From Paralvinella palmiformis (taxonomy: Eukaryota > Annelida > Polychaeta > Terebellida > Alvinellidae), in NCBI GenBank assembly GCA_025642065.1, contig JAODUP010000517.1, positions 1-64,000 on the forward strand: DNA of 64,000 nt. The letters run 5' to 3'. Below are positions 29,023 through 44,400 of the stretch, piece after piece; position 1 is the first letter of the stretch, and each line of letters opens with the position of its first letter. A model generated the notes under the pieces. That model was not told the DNA's origin and did no database searches. It saw nothing but the letters and a program-made list of their open reading frames with translations. A program made the translations under genes and the position numbers.

Positions 29023-31118
29023 GGGTGTTTAACGTCCATATTTATATCAAAATATAGACAAACACGGTTTGACATTTGAGACAAACGAAACGTCATTCAT
29101 TATCCATGCCAATCCTGTATGGACGTCTTTACTTCCAAATAGTTTGCTATTTACATAATTTATAGAATTATAGCCAGCTTAGCATCTAGGGTTTAACTAC
29201 CCTCTGACCACCTGGACACATATTTACCTGTACCATTTAAACCACAAACCAATAACAAAACATAACAATTATCAGAGAGCTCTGGATGTTCACACACACA
29301 CACACACACACATACACACGGACTGGTGAGACATTACACATGTCTCAGCAAGAAATGTCGCCACTCTGGATCCAGTCCACTGATGAAACGTCCACAGTTT
29401 AAATTCACGGTTCGAGATTATCTGTGCCCGTGCCTTATTATACACAGCTAATACACACACACACACACACACACCATTTTCTATTATGACTATCGGGGTG
29501 TGATTAATTACAGCGTTTACTATTTTTGTTGTCAGTAATAAAAATAGAATGTCGGTCAAACCGTGTCCTGATTATAATGAATGTCTCCATAAGTCACCCA
29601 ATTTCACCCCCGCCCCTCGTCACCTTCAAACCCTCCCCCAATGAGACCAAAACCTTTAGGTTAACCTACTATACTCTGACCCAGAGTATTCGTTTTTATA
29701 TTCACCCCTTATCTGTTTGTTAGCATCACCGAGAGAAAGTCGTCTGATTTATTGTACTAGAGAGAGAGAGAGAGAGAGAGAGCGATATTCTGGTCTATAC
29801 TGGAGACAGTAAATCAGTTTGTTTTTATACTTTCATAAGTGGCCAAAGACTAGATAAATGATCAATAAGGGTCAGTGTATGTGAGAAACTACACAAATAT
29901 TACCATCTTATTCCATCTTTACGCTAAAGGTAAGACATCTTTTTAGGCATCATAACAAATGATTTGCCAAACTATGTTTTTACTATATAATAATAATATA
30001 AAACTTCACACAGCGCTCGATTCAAAAATTTAAATTCGCCTCAAACCATTTTACGTTGTAGTACTAATAGATAGATAGATAAACATATAAATGATAAATT
30101 ATATCATAAGAAGATTATTGTATTTCTTTAACTTAAGAGACATTTGACAAATATTTCTAATACTGTACAGCTCTATTGTACACAATAACATATCTTACCG
30201 AGATTTTATAATAATCTTTCCTGGTCTATAACGTTCATCCTGTACGGTATACAGTGTATGAAAGAATTCTTTAAATAGCCGGCTATCTGGCCAATTTGTG
30301 GCCGGGTTTTTATGACAATAATTTTCAGATACTTTTAGCCGACAGCACAGACGAGATATGGGGGGGGGGGATTGATGCAGGCATGAGGCGATTCAGATTG
30401 ATAAACCAAATTCTATATATGGCTCACAGACATGGCTCAGAGGTAAACCCGCAGATATGTTAAAGTTATCTACGCCATCTGTAAAGTTGACCTTTTTTTA
30501 TATATCTCTCGACACGTCTATGAATGACGAACTATGAAGACCGTGCGCTGTCTAAACTGATACATCAGCACTTTCTTCCTTTTTTTTGTATAGGCTTAAA
30601 ATTCAGAACGTCGCAATTCCTGTAGGTATACGTGTGGTGATTGATGATGATATAAAGATATACTCTAAATGTCGACACGTAGAGAACTCTATGACATCAT
30701 ATGGGGCTATTTCTGCTCGGTAAAACAACCTCATTCCTAGCCGCCATTTTAGTTTTTAGGATAAATAATCTACAATTATGCCGCTAAACCAAACCGATAT
30801 TGATTGTTGTACCAAGTGAACTTAGGATCTCTCTCTCTCTCTCGTCTACTAAACATGTAATAAATAAATCTTTATAATAGTAGATCGTTTCACACACACA
30901 CACACACACACACACCACTACCTCATCAACTCCCTCAGTACCCTCTAGGTTTGGACTTCACGGAGTTTTAAATTAACCAGCAATATTCTTACACATGTCA
31001 TCAAGAGACTAAATGACCGTTTTGTGATTAAGGTGTTACAATCACCCCCACCCCTCTCTGCGTGTGTGTGTGTGTGGTGTGTGTGTGTGTGTTTGATGTG
31101 TTCTCTCTCCCGTGTGTG

Positions 31119-31167
<49 letters not shown>

Positions 31168-32873
31168 GGGGGGGTTCTTCAGACAAAAGATCTAACAGGA
31201 ATGTGGCAAGAGTCCCAAGTTTGTTTAAACTTTAATTCTGATACAAGACTTAAATAAAATATAATTACAATTTCTAGAATGTCTATCAAAACACAATGTA
31301 AATGTGTAAGTTGTAAATAATATGGCATTATAATCATTCTAGACAGTTGGGAGCTCTCACAACAAACTGTGTATTACTTGTAGATGTCACTATTGAATGT
31401 TTCCTTACATTTACCTACACAATAACACCTAGCCCTAATATGGGCTAGATTTGACAATCAAAACACACACTCACTCACAGGTTAGTCATCAACCCAAACG
31501 GGACAATACAACGATACAACAACATTGGTAAATGTTGCTAACTCATTATAGCAATTATCTTTTACTGAGTGGCAACTGACAAACAAAAGGTGAATTATAT
31601 CAGATATCAAATGGTCTGCTAGTTACTCTAAATCATAAAGTAACACATTAAGTAAGTAGACAGCCATAACATATTTGCCACATTGTGATTAATACACACA
31701 GACAGCTAACTATTGATTAGCTTCGGGTTAAGAGAGAAACATTCTAAGTACAGATACGTCACTTGGTTATATTCTCTTTTTTATGCCTAACTAAGTCACA
31801 ATGACATGGAAGAGAAACAAATATAGGTCACTGCTTATATCAATATATTATATGGCCTCATATTGAACCGAGTTTGACTAGGGAAAGGTTAAAAGGTGAA
31901 ATCCATCACGAGGAGAAATATCCTTTCCACAGCATTATGGTTTGTGGGAAGATCACTGTATCAGTAGTGAAATATGAAATATTTCTCGTATGGTCTAGGC
32001 TTGATCTTACAAAATGATTATCTAGTTGGTTTTGATGAATGATTATAGATCAAGTGACAAAACCTGCAGCATAGAGTAATATGACATTAAGCCGGAGTCA
32101 GCACAGGTTCCGGTACAAAGGGAGAGACTTCAGCAAAGATTGCCATCCCAGCAATAACCCCATGGGACTACTGACTCACGACTAGAAATCAAGTGTTTTG
32201 TCATTTAAAATACTAACATAAAAACTGTCTTTAAACCTGACCAAAGGTGTATGTTTCTGGCAACAAGTATGACATAGACCATATATATATATATATATAT
32301 ATATATATGACAGGCCAAGCAATAGACTTAACGTTCACAAAGTACAACAGCTTGAACAAAAACACTTGAACCAATTTCAACAAACACAGAATCAGTCTAT
32401 ATTTTTTTCAAGAAGAAAACCAGGTTAGTGTAAACAGTGGTTCTGTGCTACAGAATAGACATAAAGAGATGGCCAGGTACATTATGTTATCACATTATAT
32501 TATTATTATTATCAACTTCTAGCTGATAATGATTACATATTATCAAACATCATCCATTTCTGTAATATATTTGGATATTATTAATAATTTATTTTCTCTT
32601 CGACATATTTCATATAGTTGGACTGATTTTAGACCATGGCCTAAATATCCTCTTAAAACTAATCCTGACCTAAATGTCCTAGCTCTAAAGCTCCCCGACA
32701 TAAAACGACTATTCACCGATGTTTAAGGGCATTAAACCAGAATTTATTAAAACTTTTGGTTGGAAACAAGTGAAGAAAAAAATATTTGACACGTATTATA
32801 GGCAAAGGTAAACATACAAAACATACGTAAGCCGTACTAGTTTGAAAATGAGTGTCGTGAAATAACCCCCCCC

Positions 32874-32957
<84 letters not shown>

Positions 32958-35955
32958 TAAAATATATGTCAATTTATGCAAATCAATGGCTAGAAAGTTT
33001 CCAGGGGCAGGCTAACCCATGTTTGTTTGGCTCAAACACTGACAACAGTCATACAGCAACATGGCAGACCCTGGCCAGCAATTTTCTGCAGATACGACCT
33101 TGAAAAGTGTAATTTTTCATTTTCTAAATGACAGGGTAAACCCATTAAGGGCCCAAAGTAACCAAACATGATACATTGATTGTGTTTAACAGACACAAAC
33201 ACGGACTATATATGCTGGAATGAACTTTATAAAAGGTTCAGGACAGAAGTCTACTCTACTGGCCAATTTACTAAAAACCTATCAGAATTTTTTTATATAT
33301 TGTGTGTCTAAATTATGTTAGGATGACACCTTATGCATTATATGCTGTAAGCTGTGATACCCTAGTTAACCTATATATACAGTAGTGCTGGCAGTTGATA
33401 CAAGTTGCTACATTAGATACAGTTTAGCTCAGCCTTTCAACTACCTACAAAATCTAGGGGTTATATTATAATAAGTGTTCTTGTTTTAGGGCCACTTTTG
33501 GTCACATTGGTGAGCTAAATGGGACAAGCAACCCTCTAACTCTAAGGTAATGAGTCAAAATAAAAGATAAAACGCCCTTCAGTCATAGGTGCTAGAAGTT
33601 TAGCCACTGAGACATTAAAACACACACAAAGAGAGAGAGAGAGAGAGAGAGCTATCTGGATGTGGACAAACAAATGATGCATACATATTGTATTCAGCTA
33701 TAGGCCAGTAAGATTATAGGTAAATGTGTGGGTTCATTTATCGCGAAGAAATAGGCATACAGTACTTCTGCAAAGGTCACTCTAGTAACTTCTAACCCAC
33801 TATCATGTGTGTATGTGTATATATGTGTGCGCGTGTATTTGTGGTATTAGTAACCTGTACTCACCATAATAGCAATGTAGTGCCTGTAGTCATAAGGTAG
33901 TGGACCGTCTCCGCGTAACAAATACTGCTGGGTCTTGAGAAAGCTCTCAAGGTAATGTGGATGATATCCCATTACTTGTATCATGTGTTCCAAGCGGTTG
34001 TTGTGTAGGAAAGCGTCGACAAACAGATTCTGTACCTGGAATGACAACAGCATCAAGTTATTAGTGATATAATATTGTTTGATGGAACACGGACACTGCC
34101 AACAAAAGGAGGGATATGATAGGTCTTAGGATGAAAACCCACTAATCATGATTTGTCTTCTAATTAATAATTCAAATGAAGTACTAGAGATTTTTAATTC
34201 ACCATCCCAAAGCTCTCTGAGATGATGTTGTAAAATGAAAATTATCCTATAATTTTATTTCCCCATATATCAAATGTGACAAGAAGTTAGCATGTACATA
34301 ATGAGAACATTTATTATTCCACTACAAAACTTGAGATTGTTAAACAAAGGTGTTAAATATGTGCCCTAGATGATACACAATCAAGCAAAGTTAAAATCTA
34401 TTTCATGTTTTACAATTGTGTAATGGGTGTGTTGTGCAACAATCATGTCCAGTTGGCAATAATGACAGACACACGCGCGCACACACACACAATGTTGAGT
34501 ATGCATTACGCCATATAAAAAGGCACGGACAAAGGATTTTGGGACGACCACCGAATCTTAGGTAATATATAATCCTATTATACTCCACAAAGACAGCAAC
34601 AGAAAATACAAATACTGTACTCAAATCTAACATCGGATTAGTCTCGTTTGTAAAAATAAACATTTTGAAGTTAAGTAACATACGATATGAGACAAAGTGC
34701 AGCAGCACTGTGTCCAATGTTAGATTAACATTGATCACGATCTGTGCGTATGTGTGTATGTGTGCGTTAACTGACCACAGTGACTGTGTACTAATATTTC
34801 AGACATAAACCAGAAGGCTTGCCCCAACAGCCATTCGTTGCCAATCCGTCTATTACCAGTGCAGTCTGTTTGGTTAGCCAAATAATTACACAGGTAAGTA
34901 CAGATGAACAACATACAAATACAATCACACCATCACCTATGTTAATTTCTAAGTTTTATCAAGACTTGTACTTGTCATTCTATTATGATCGTGATGTTTT
35001 AGGGTTACCACATGGATCAGGTGATCCCGAACTTGTATCTGTCATTCTAATATGATCGTGATGTTTTAGGGGCGATCTCACACTTACAAATAAATACCTC
35101 ACCAGGACAATTCTACAAAAACTCAACTTATATTAAACTATACTTTTAGTACAATTTGTACCTGACACATAGAGCCTGGGAGGTAGAATCCCTCTATTAT
35201 CTAATCCCTGTGTTATCTAATGTTTATCAAAGTATCACATATCTGTAACAAAGGGCTACTTTAGGTGGAAGACTGACTAGATAGATGGCGCCATTAACTG
35301 TGATGGGTCTTTTATTACCTTTATATTACAAATTTATCAGTTAACCAGCAGCTTAACTGATAGCTGAGTTTGTATAGTTGACATAGATATTTCTATTTCA
35401 TACTCCGGTTAAACTCACTCACTCACTCACTCACTCACTCACTGGTACAGCGAAATCCTGTCCACTGTAAATGAGAACATGGCTGGGTCAAATGACAATA
35501 CAAGAGCAATATATTCTATAAGCTAAAAGCTGGATACTGGCATGTCGGCTGAGAAATTCAGTGAAATGTATAGACGTCAGCAAGGGAAATAATGTGAACA
35601 TATCTAGAGACCAACATTAAAGTACCAATATTTAGGTTAGGCTATAGTATTGTGTCAAAAAATATCAGTTTAGACAGTAAAGATCAGTTTAGACACACCT
35701 TTAGCCTGGTGTTTCCATTTATTATAACTACCACCACAAATCTGTTATTATCTAGTATAGATATGACAATATGAAGCCAGGATATAGACAGAGACACAAT
35801 GGAGCTAAGAGATCTAGGCCAGTTAAGATAACTTCTTTATAAAACTCTACTTCACATTTGTGGCCCATGTTAACACATCACTCATAGCCATAGCAGTATC
35901 AGGTGATTAGCAATGTACCAAGATGGCCCCTGAGTGTTAAGAGTGGGGAGTCTGA

Positions 35956-35987
<32 letters not shown>

Positions 35988-38372
35988 GCGCACACAGGCA
36001 CAAATATAGAACAACCAGCTAGAAACAGGCTTTTTCTATGACCACTCACATCATCATGTACAAACATAACGTTTTATAACCCTAGTTACTCGATTACAGA
36101 GTGAGAGGGGGTACCTTATAACGTGTCAGACGACTCCCATCTAACAATATATATATATATATATATATATATTGTTATAGGAGTAGTTTGTCGTGTTTGC
36201 TGGTTATCCCCCCTCCACACACACACACACACACACACACACACCATGTGTTATGTCAAACAGATCAGACATTGTATAACTTTTTCATACAAAAAGAATC
36301 TATTCAGCGCATGGGTCCTCCGATGATGTAATCAATACGTGAGTAAACCATACGAGCGAGCGATAATATGTTTTGTTAAGTCACAGCACTAGTAACACCA
36401 GTCACACACGATCAAGATACACTACTGACAAATTACACAGTTTATATAACATATTATATCTACCTTAACTCCACATGAACGCATCACCAAATAATCAATC
36501 ATTTATGGCACAAGCCAAAACGGGTGACAAAAACTGTAACCGAGATTCATCAAATAATACCAATTATTACATACCGCATGGTATAATACAAACAAAGCGC
36601 CTGATTGGCTATCCACAATTCGGTCAATGAGTCCTATAAATTGCTTACATTCTCAAATTTCCACCTGGAACTTTCCTGGGATGTTTTAGTTTTAACACTG
36701 AGAGGTATGCTCAAGCGAGCTATATCATGGCTTATGGATTAAGTAGATTGGAATGCGATAAAACAACGTTTTCGATCACATTAAAGCAAGTGTCTGTTGG
36801 CCACTATATTTTTCCCCAGATGATCCTAATGACGATTAACCACACACTGTTGATAATGTTCCTACACAATGCTGACCAACCATAAGCAAACCGGAGAGGC
36901 GAAAATTCATTAAGAATGCTTAATAAGGCACCCGACTGCAGTAGCCACAAGCCCAAAAGGTTTCGGGTACAGACACCATGATCATATGCCATATTTGTTG
37001 TGATATAAAGTGGAAATATCAAACGGCTAGAATCAATCTTACTTACATTTTTAATAAGGACGTGTATATTTCGGTAGAGGATAAAATAGCCAAAGAATCA
37101 AACATCCAACGGGCTCGGTAAAACTGCTTCAGCTAAAGTTACAGTTATACCAATTAGGATACTTGGCATAGAGGTAATATCACATCTGATATATATCAAA
37201 TGGTTATATAACAACTGTGTTGAACAAAGTATAATGCAATATCTAGCGAGATAGAATTATAATTTAAAACCAGAAGATTTTAGCTCAGACATAAGATGTA
37301 CACATGTAGATTAAGCTATCCGAACCCTAGGGATCAGAATTGCATTACCTGTTGAGTTCTACAAGGTTGTTAGGTAGCTTGAGAGCTACTTCTCTCAGTA
37401 GAATATCGGCGTTTTACCAGTCATGGATCGGACTTATCCAGAAGTTGGTCAGATGTGCAGTTCCCAATACAGTTCTCAACACACACACACAACATACAAT
37501 TTGCTGTAGCTGTCACGAAGTACTCAAATAATTGATTATATATAAAGTAGATCAAAAGCTAAGATAGATCAACCTAAGCCTAACTAAGGGTGTTTAATTA
37601 CCATCTGGCATGGAAACGGCAAGTAACAATTTGTGGAAAGCAATGTCGGCATAAATATTTTATTCCGACTACCTGGATCTGGATTACAATAAGAAACCAC
37701 TTAGAAGCTTCGGAAACTACTTACTCACTACTCGCTGAACAGTTCTGAATAATAAGCATAACAAAATTATTAGATTCAAAGGATAAGTCGACCGAATTGA
37801 GAGAAGAAAAAAACACCAATAGTAATACTCAATAATTTAAATAGAGAAAAATCTTAAGCTGCAGCTGAGCTCGTTGGTTCATGTCTTTGCAAGTAAAACG
37901 TTTCCCATTTCCACTCTTAAGTGGTGTCCCAGTATTTTATGTACAAATGATCAATAATATGGTGCGACAAATGCACTATTGAGAATATTAAAAGTAAGGC
38001 TTTCATCTTTAATATATTAGACATCTTAACTTTGGTATTATTAAGACGTTTTGCCTTTGTCATCATCTTTAGCGTATCACACACACACACAAACACACGC
38101 ACACACACACAGAGGAACAGTGTGTATTTACTGACTGTGGTGTTCTAGTCACGGACTTCTAGCATATAGTTTGTGGTGTTTATCCCAAATTATTATTGCT
38201 GAACTATACACTGATAAGAATAACACATTATGGGGGGGGGGGAACTCTCACAGCCAGTAACCATGTTAGCGTATTTGGATCACGTCAAGGCACCGTAGGT
38301 ATTTTTAGATAAATTACCCACTGATGATCACACACACACACACACACACACACGGAGTGAGAGACCAGTATG

Positions 38373-38404
<32 letters not shown>

Positions 38405-41400
38405 CTCAATTAATATATACACAATGATTCTACAACCCTGAGATGTATATCAGTAACACGATATTTACAATTTTACCAATCATTTCTACACACACACACA
38501 CACACACACAGACAGACAGACAAAAGCTCCAGTGCTCTGTGAGCATTTCACTTCTCTGCCAACTGGATGACGACAATATGCAAATAAAGTCAACAAAAGT
38601 CGGTCTGATGGAAACAAACATCGCCTCCTTTGTCTACCTGACCGCTTAAATCTGCATAAACCGGACCAAAATCAATCATAAATTAGCATATTCATTAGGG
38701 TCCTCGGACGGGGAGGCTGGACCAAGAAAGTTATGGTGGCCAGATGGCTTGGCCGGGTATCACTTATAAGGTACAGAGACATGATTTGATCATGAAATGG
38801 GACAACCAAGGCCTTGATCTTAAAATAGGACACACAAAAAAAAACACGGTAATGGTAATGATATTGTCATCCATAAGTCACACACACACACACACACACA
38901 TACATACACTATATATATATTCGAATGTGTTGCGTTCTGAAATAAGCTATAGGGGCGCATCCGTGGTCTAGCGGTAGCGTGCTGGACCACAGATCACTAC
39001 CACCCGTGTTCGAATCCCGACGTGGGCATATCTGAAGGTTGTTTCGTCTTTCACTTCGTCTCATTACCTTTGGAGGTCGCTCGGCCCATTTAGCCTACCT
39101 CGTGCACAAAAGTGGCCGTAAAACATCAATCATCTTCATCGTCAAATAAGCTATATATCAAGGAACTAGGTGATAGACTGGTGAAGAGGATATAGCATAT
39201 TTAATAGGAGTACCAGCAATAAGTCGGAGTAGATTAGACACCTGTTAACACCTACACGTCAGCGGGTCATCCATCAATCAGTTTAATAAGACAGCTAATA
39301 TCGACATTCGTAAGGCACATCTTAACAGTAATTTTTTGCCTTGTTGATAAGGTCAATATTATGGCCCACTCTCATCTCTATTCTAGATCTAACCGTAAAA
39401 AATATAAAGTTCAGACAAGCAAACACATTCATCGCAATATATACACCACCCCCTCCCCCTTCTGTGTGTGTGTGCGCGCGCGGCGTTCATAAATAGGTCA
39501 AGTGTCCTGGATTTATCGATAACAAACATCAGCAAATGACATATGACCAACGATACAATAACTAGGAAGACATTATCATAGTTACTATACATACAGGTAT
39601 ACAGTGAACATCCCCTGCCACTGGATTAACTACAGAGGCTGGACCATGGTACAGTATGGTCCTCATAAACAGTCTAAATATGAGTACCCCCCCCCACACA
39701 CACACACACTAGCCCAGAATAAAGTGGCTCATTGTGTTTTTTAAACCAGTTTCATCAAACACGTGCCGGCTACCGGTTTGGTAATATTTCGACAATCTGT
39801 GCCAGTGTATTTTCATATACTGCCAAAACATCTGTAGTGTTTTCACTCACACGCACGCACACAGAGATGACAGCAAGGACAAGATAAACGTTTATACTCA
39901 GTAGACCCATCCCTAAGGTGTCGGTGATACATACACACACACACCAATAACGTTCTATCAGATACTACCTGAGCTACCTGACTTGTACTGAGCTACATAA
40001 GTGTTATAATGAGTGGCATGTCCTCGTGTAACATCATCAGCCCAGCCCGGTAGAGTAAGTAGCTTGCCAGATAATGAAACAATATAGCCTGGTAGCGGGT
40101 TTTACCTCGTAAAATAAGGTTCTACACAAGTTTTACAAAAACATTTCACATACAAGAAGGCTGTAGCATTTACAATACGAAAAACTGTAGAGTTTGGGGA
40201 TTCAACAGCGAACTATAGCAGCTAGGGGGGGGGGGTTGCCAGACTCCGACTAAATTCCAAGCTTTTTATCACCATTTTCAGAAATTAAACTATTAATCAG
40301 TGTGTATACAGTTAAATATTTCTCCTGACTAGCCAAGCCACAAATATAACAAATACCTGACACAATCTTCACGCACACTCCAACCAATAATGTCCCATTA
40401 TTATACCGGTATCGTTGATAAATCCATCTTGGACAATAATTCTAAAAATAGTCCCTGTAAATGTTTCGATGTTACTACACCGTCTTAAAATGTGCAAAAA
40501 CAATATACAACGTTCGGTACAATTACCCCAAAGTATGATGGTTGTTATACACAGATGAACATGTCTTACAGATATAGAAAAAAGATTACATACGCTGACT
40601 ACGCTAAACACTTGTGTTACTCTCAACAAGCTGGCATCTGCCTTTAGGTGAATCTTCAGAGCGCCTAACAACATTTTGTAAAATATTTAACAGTAATGGT
40701 ATTTCTGGTGATTTTCCGTTGAAGAAATTGTACGTGGCATTCCCTTTCTTTTTGAAACAGATTTACACAAGCACTTTTCGTGTTAAGACCATTTTAAATG
40801 TGGGGACTGACTAATTTTAATCACAAATACTTCACGTCCATAAATAATCTAATTGAGGTGCTGGCATCATATAATCTATTTTCCATATTAGCTGTTTGGC
40901 AGATGATAACCATACCAAATGATGAGCTCTACAGTAAGCATTATGTAAGACCTACTCACCTCATCGCTGTCTGTTTCTACAGGTATCACCTAGAATGACA
41001 ACAAAGCAACATCGTTAGTTATTGGCAAATTAATGATAAACAATGTATATAAAACGAAGTGTAAGGATATGCTGGTCTTGTGTTGGTGAGCACACACACA
41101 CACACACACACGGGCACGAACATGACAGGTAAATATCTATTCGGAGAATGAAATTCAATACATCTTTTAATTATATCATTTATATAATTATATCATATAT
41201 ATAATCATATCATATTCTACCTATTGATGGCACATTTCAATAAGATATAGTATGAATAAAAACAACAGTATGATCATCAACAAAACAACAAATTAAAACA
41301 GTCAACACCAGAGATACCTCACACACTGACACCTCGTAGTACTAACATCATAGTAGTCTGTCAGATGAAGATCTTCCCTCAGGTATAACATAGTGGTCTG

Positions 41401-44400
41401 TCCGTTACCAGGGAGACCATCATATACAATGACAGATAGATCCTCTGACAGATCGCCATTTATAGGGAGAACATCAGTCTGACTACGCCTACACAGACAG
41501 TGGGACATCCTCTTATACCATACATCATCAACCGTGGTCAGCTGACTTGGTCCAACTGACGACACTAGTTCGTGTCTCGGGACGTAGATGTCTTCAACAA
41601 CAACGTGTACACGACCAGTACTAGTTGGTACTAGTCACCTGACTAATTGAAAGCAGCCCCGGAACCTGAACACCTAAATAAACGTTCACGCTAATGGCAG
41701 CCACGTTTTTATGGTAGGCGACAGCCAAATGGTGGCCAACTGAGCTTGGAGCTGAATAGACAGTGATTTTTATGATGTGAAAATAGTTATCAATAACAAT
41801 ACTACTATTGCTAGTAATAATAATAACAATGATGAGGAGTAAGATGGCTGGTTATAGATAGATAGAGGAGGGGGGTTGTCAACCGGCGCCTTCCACCTCC
41901 CAGCTGGAGGCTAGGCCGTAACAGCCGGAGCCATGTCCAGTGGGGACAGACAGGAAAACTATAGACCACCAGGAAGCGGTGACTGCCCAGTATGATGGTA
42001 CAGTAGATGGTGGTGATGATGTCGACAAGACAGGTCAGCTGTTCTGTGTCTAACAGTAACTGGTACCAGAGCTTGGAGATGACCACCAAACCTGTTGGTG
42101 TCGTCACCATCTTGCTACAGGGCATCTGATATCGTTGACATCAGGCTGTTAAATCAACACTTAGGTAATCTGTTCTAGTACAGCAATGGGTTTATAATGA
42201 TGATGATGACGATGATGACGATGATGATAATGATAATAACGCGTTCAAGGTGTATTAATTTTGTTATCAATTATACAGGTTTGCCAACACTGTGTAGGAT
42301 CAGCGTTTTAAGTTCTTGTTAAGAGCTAAACAGCTCACAATGTACTGGCTCTGATTTAAATACCTGCTTAATTTGACATCATCATCATCAACAACTGCCA
42401 TGGGAATCTACTACCTCTAACCATATTTACCTCAAATAATCAGGTACCTCACTCATCTACCACATACTGAACTATCAACCCACCGATACAGACATCAACT
42501 GTTGAAATAAATCATATATTCATCATTGGTAGAAATATTTAATATACGAAGAACGAAGCAGAATATTCCTGATAACAAACACGGTACCCAACCGGTGGTG
42601 TAACAAGAAATTATCACATTACCATGGCAACATATATTTTTTCAATATTTAAAAGAAACTAAAAACAGGAGCCAGTATATCTCAAGCAAGTCTGTTCTTA
42701 ATCATTTATATTGATCTGCCTCATTTAACATTCACCATCATTACACATTTTAAAAGTGAGCGCCAGTGCTTGCTCTCATAGAATATTCCACGAATTTTCT
42801 CTAAGTTTTTATTCTCCAAATTTTCACGGTAGTCCACAACCAAGAGAACCTGAACCAGAGTATATATAGCATTAGTTATCACTGATCTACTGCATCTAGG
42901 GTTCTCCTCAATAGTAGTTGTCACTGACACCACAAGTACCAACAACCGGTTCCATTCCTCACTATAGTTCACCAAGTAAGATGATTCAGATGCCAGAGTT
43001 CTCAGAATCAACAGCTCTTACCAGAAATAAGCCTCGTAAGTCATCAAGTTTAATTCAGCCTTTACTTTGAACAAGATAAAAGGGTGATTACTCAATTTTT
43101 AGCTTCTATTGTTATTCTGTCATTGAATCTGAGGGCAATTGTCCAGGGTTTGCGTCAGGTTTTCATTCTGATCTGTACCGTATATATATATATTTTTTTT
43201 AATTTCCATCCAGAGTCATGCTCAGCTGAACGTCTACAACTGTTAGCAGAATAAATCCTCCACAAACAAAGTTCAGTACAATTGAAAATTGTTTCCAGGT
43301 CGCTGTTAAGTCGGTGCAAACCTCAATCTGGTAAACAAGAAGGCCTGTTACTGTTCAGTTAGAAAACATTAGCCAGTTTGTGATTTACCAGTACTCTGTC
43401 TCTCTGAATGAACAAGTGTGTGAAAAGGCATTTGCTCAAGATTTTTTGATGCAATTATTGCATAATCTCGCTGATTCAATACACACACAAACAAACACAC
43501 ACACACACAGACAGAGAGAGAGGGAGACTTTTAAATCATCACTTATACAAACATATTAGAAGAAACTGAGACCTATAAAATTTTATATTTGTCTTCTGTT
43601 AAAAGTCAAAAGCTCACAACAATAGGCTTTGTATGCACATGATCAGTTACTATTTACTTTATCTAGGCAACACACACACACACACACACACCGCACAGAG
43701 AGCCGACCTGACCTAGGTTAGGCTAGCACTGGACACAGTGCCGCTGCACTTTGGCTTACATCAAAAGTTGTTTATTACAAGCCTGAGATCCCCATAAACA
43801 GCCCACCAGCACCAGATGGTCCTGGTCGGGGAGAGAAAGATGTGTGTGTGTGTGTGTGTTAACCGGCAACACTTTCAAACAGTCCAGGAGCTAATATTAC
43901 TTAAGCCTGGCCAAAGATTTGCCTATAAGACAGAACACACCTCCACTTCATATGGCTGCTTTGATGTCATGGTCTTCCCTGTTTATTGTCCCAGGTGATA
44001 TTCCCCAGGCACACTAATCACCCACACCAACAAAAGTCCCCCCCCCCTGAGGGCCACATCCTTTTCTCCTTTTCTGCCTAAAATAGTAAAATAAATGGTA
44101 TTGAAGTCTCCAACAAGTGTCTATTAATTACAGCATGTTGTAGGCTTAATGTGGTGGACAATGGTCTAAATTCGGTGACTACAAGCGAATGTCACCTGGC
44201 TGTCAGTGCACACTGTCACCGGCAGTTGAGGAGATAGTGACGAGCACATTATTTAAACATTATGATTCAATGTAGAAATGCCATTCTTGCTATCCCCAGG
44301 GACACATATAAACGTCAGTCTGTCAAAACAGAAACAGCTGAACTGACTATAACAAGGCTCTGGGATAATTACCACACTAAAGAATACCACCTACTTGAGT

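Larger units (their letters stand above)
21216..30198 (-). other. Intronic stretch of sestrin and G2
   Basis: Many CA, GA and TA microsatellites, a diverged SINE at 24858, and the short tandem repeat near 23.6 kb. No further exon was convincing. The G2 exons at 30331 and 21215 join in phase across it. Confidence 0.55.
30332..33864 (-). other. Intronic stretch of sestrin and G2
   Basis: Holds the long TG array, the compound array at 32.9 kb and the SINE relic at 33.5 kb. The plus-strand frame at 32529-32726 looks mildly protein-like ([18 protein letters not shown]) but has no support. Confidence 0.5.
37124..40593 (-). other. Sestrin intron 1 segment
   Basis: Contains the full SINE at 38952 and several CA/TA arrays. 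A frame ending at 37349 ([17 protein letters not shown], donor ACAG|GTAATG) looks exon-like but its phase fits neither neighbour. Confidence 0.5.

Noticed and set aside
28914..29559. Frames rich in Val-Cys or Thr-His
   Set aside because: They are translations of CA/TG microsatellites, as at many other positions in the window.
37349..37400. Exon-like minus-strand frame ending LPNNLVELN at a good donor
   Set aside because: Phase 2 exit and no phase-0 entry mean it cannot join either flanking G2 exon without another exon.
38952..39030. tRNA gene
   Set aside because: A and B boxes belong to a SINE head with target duplications; no cloverleaf with intact acceptor stem was seen.
41302..41565. Minus-strand frame as an alternative sestrin first exon
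   Set aside because: Its donors give phase 1 or 2, or phase 0 only with a weak site; joining to the microexon or exon 3 creates stops, so it was placed in G2.
43200..43332. Minus-strand open frames after an acceptor ([27 protein letters not shown])
   Set aside because: Two frames are equally plausible and no credible donor was found.
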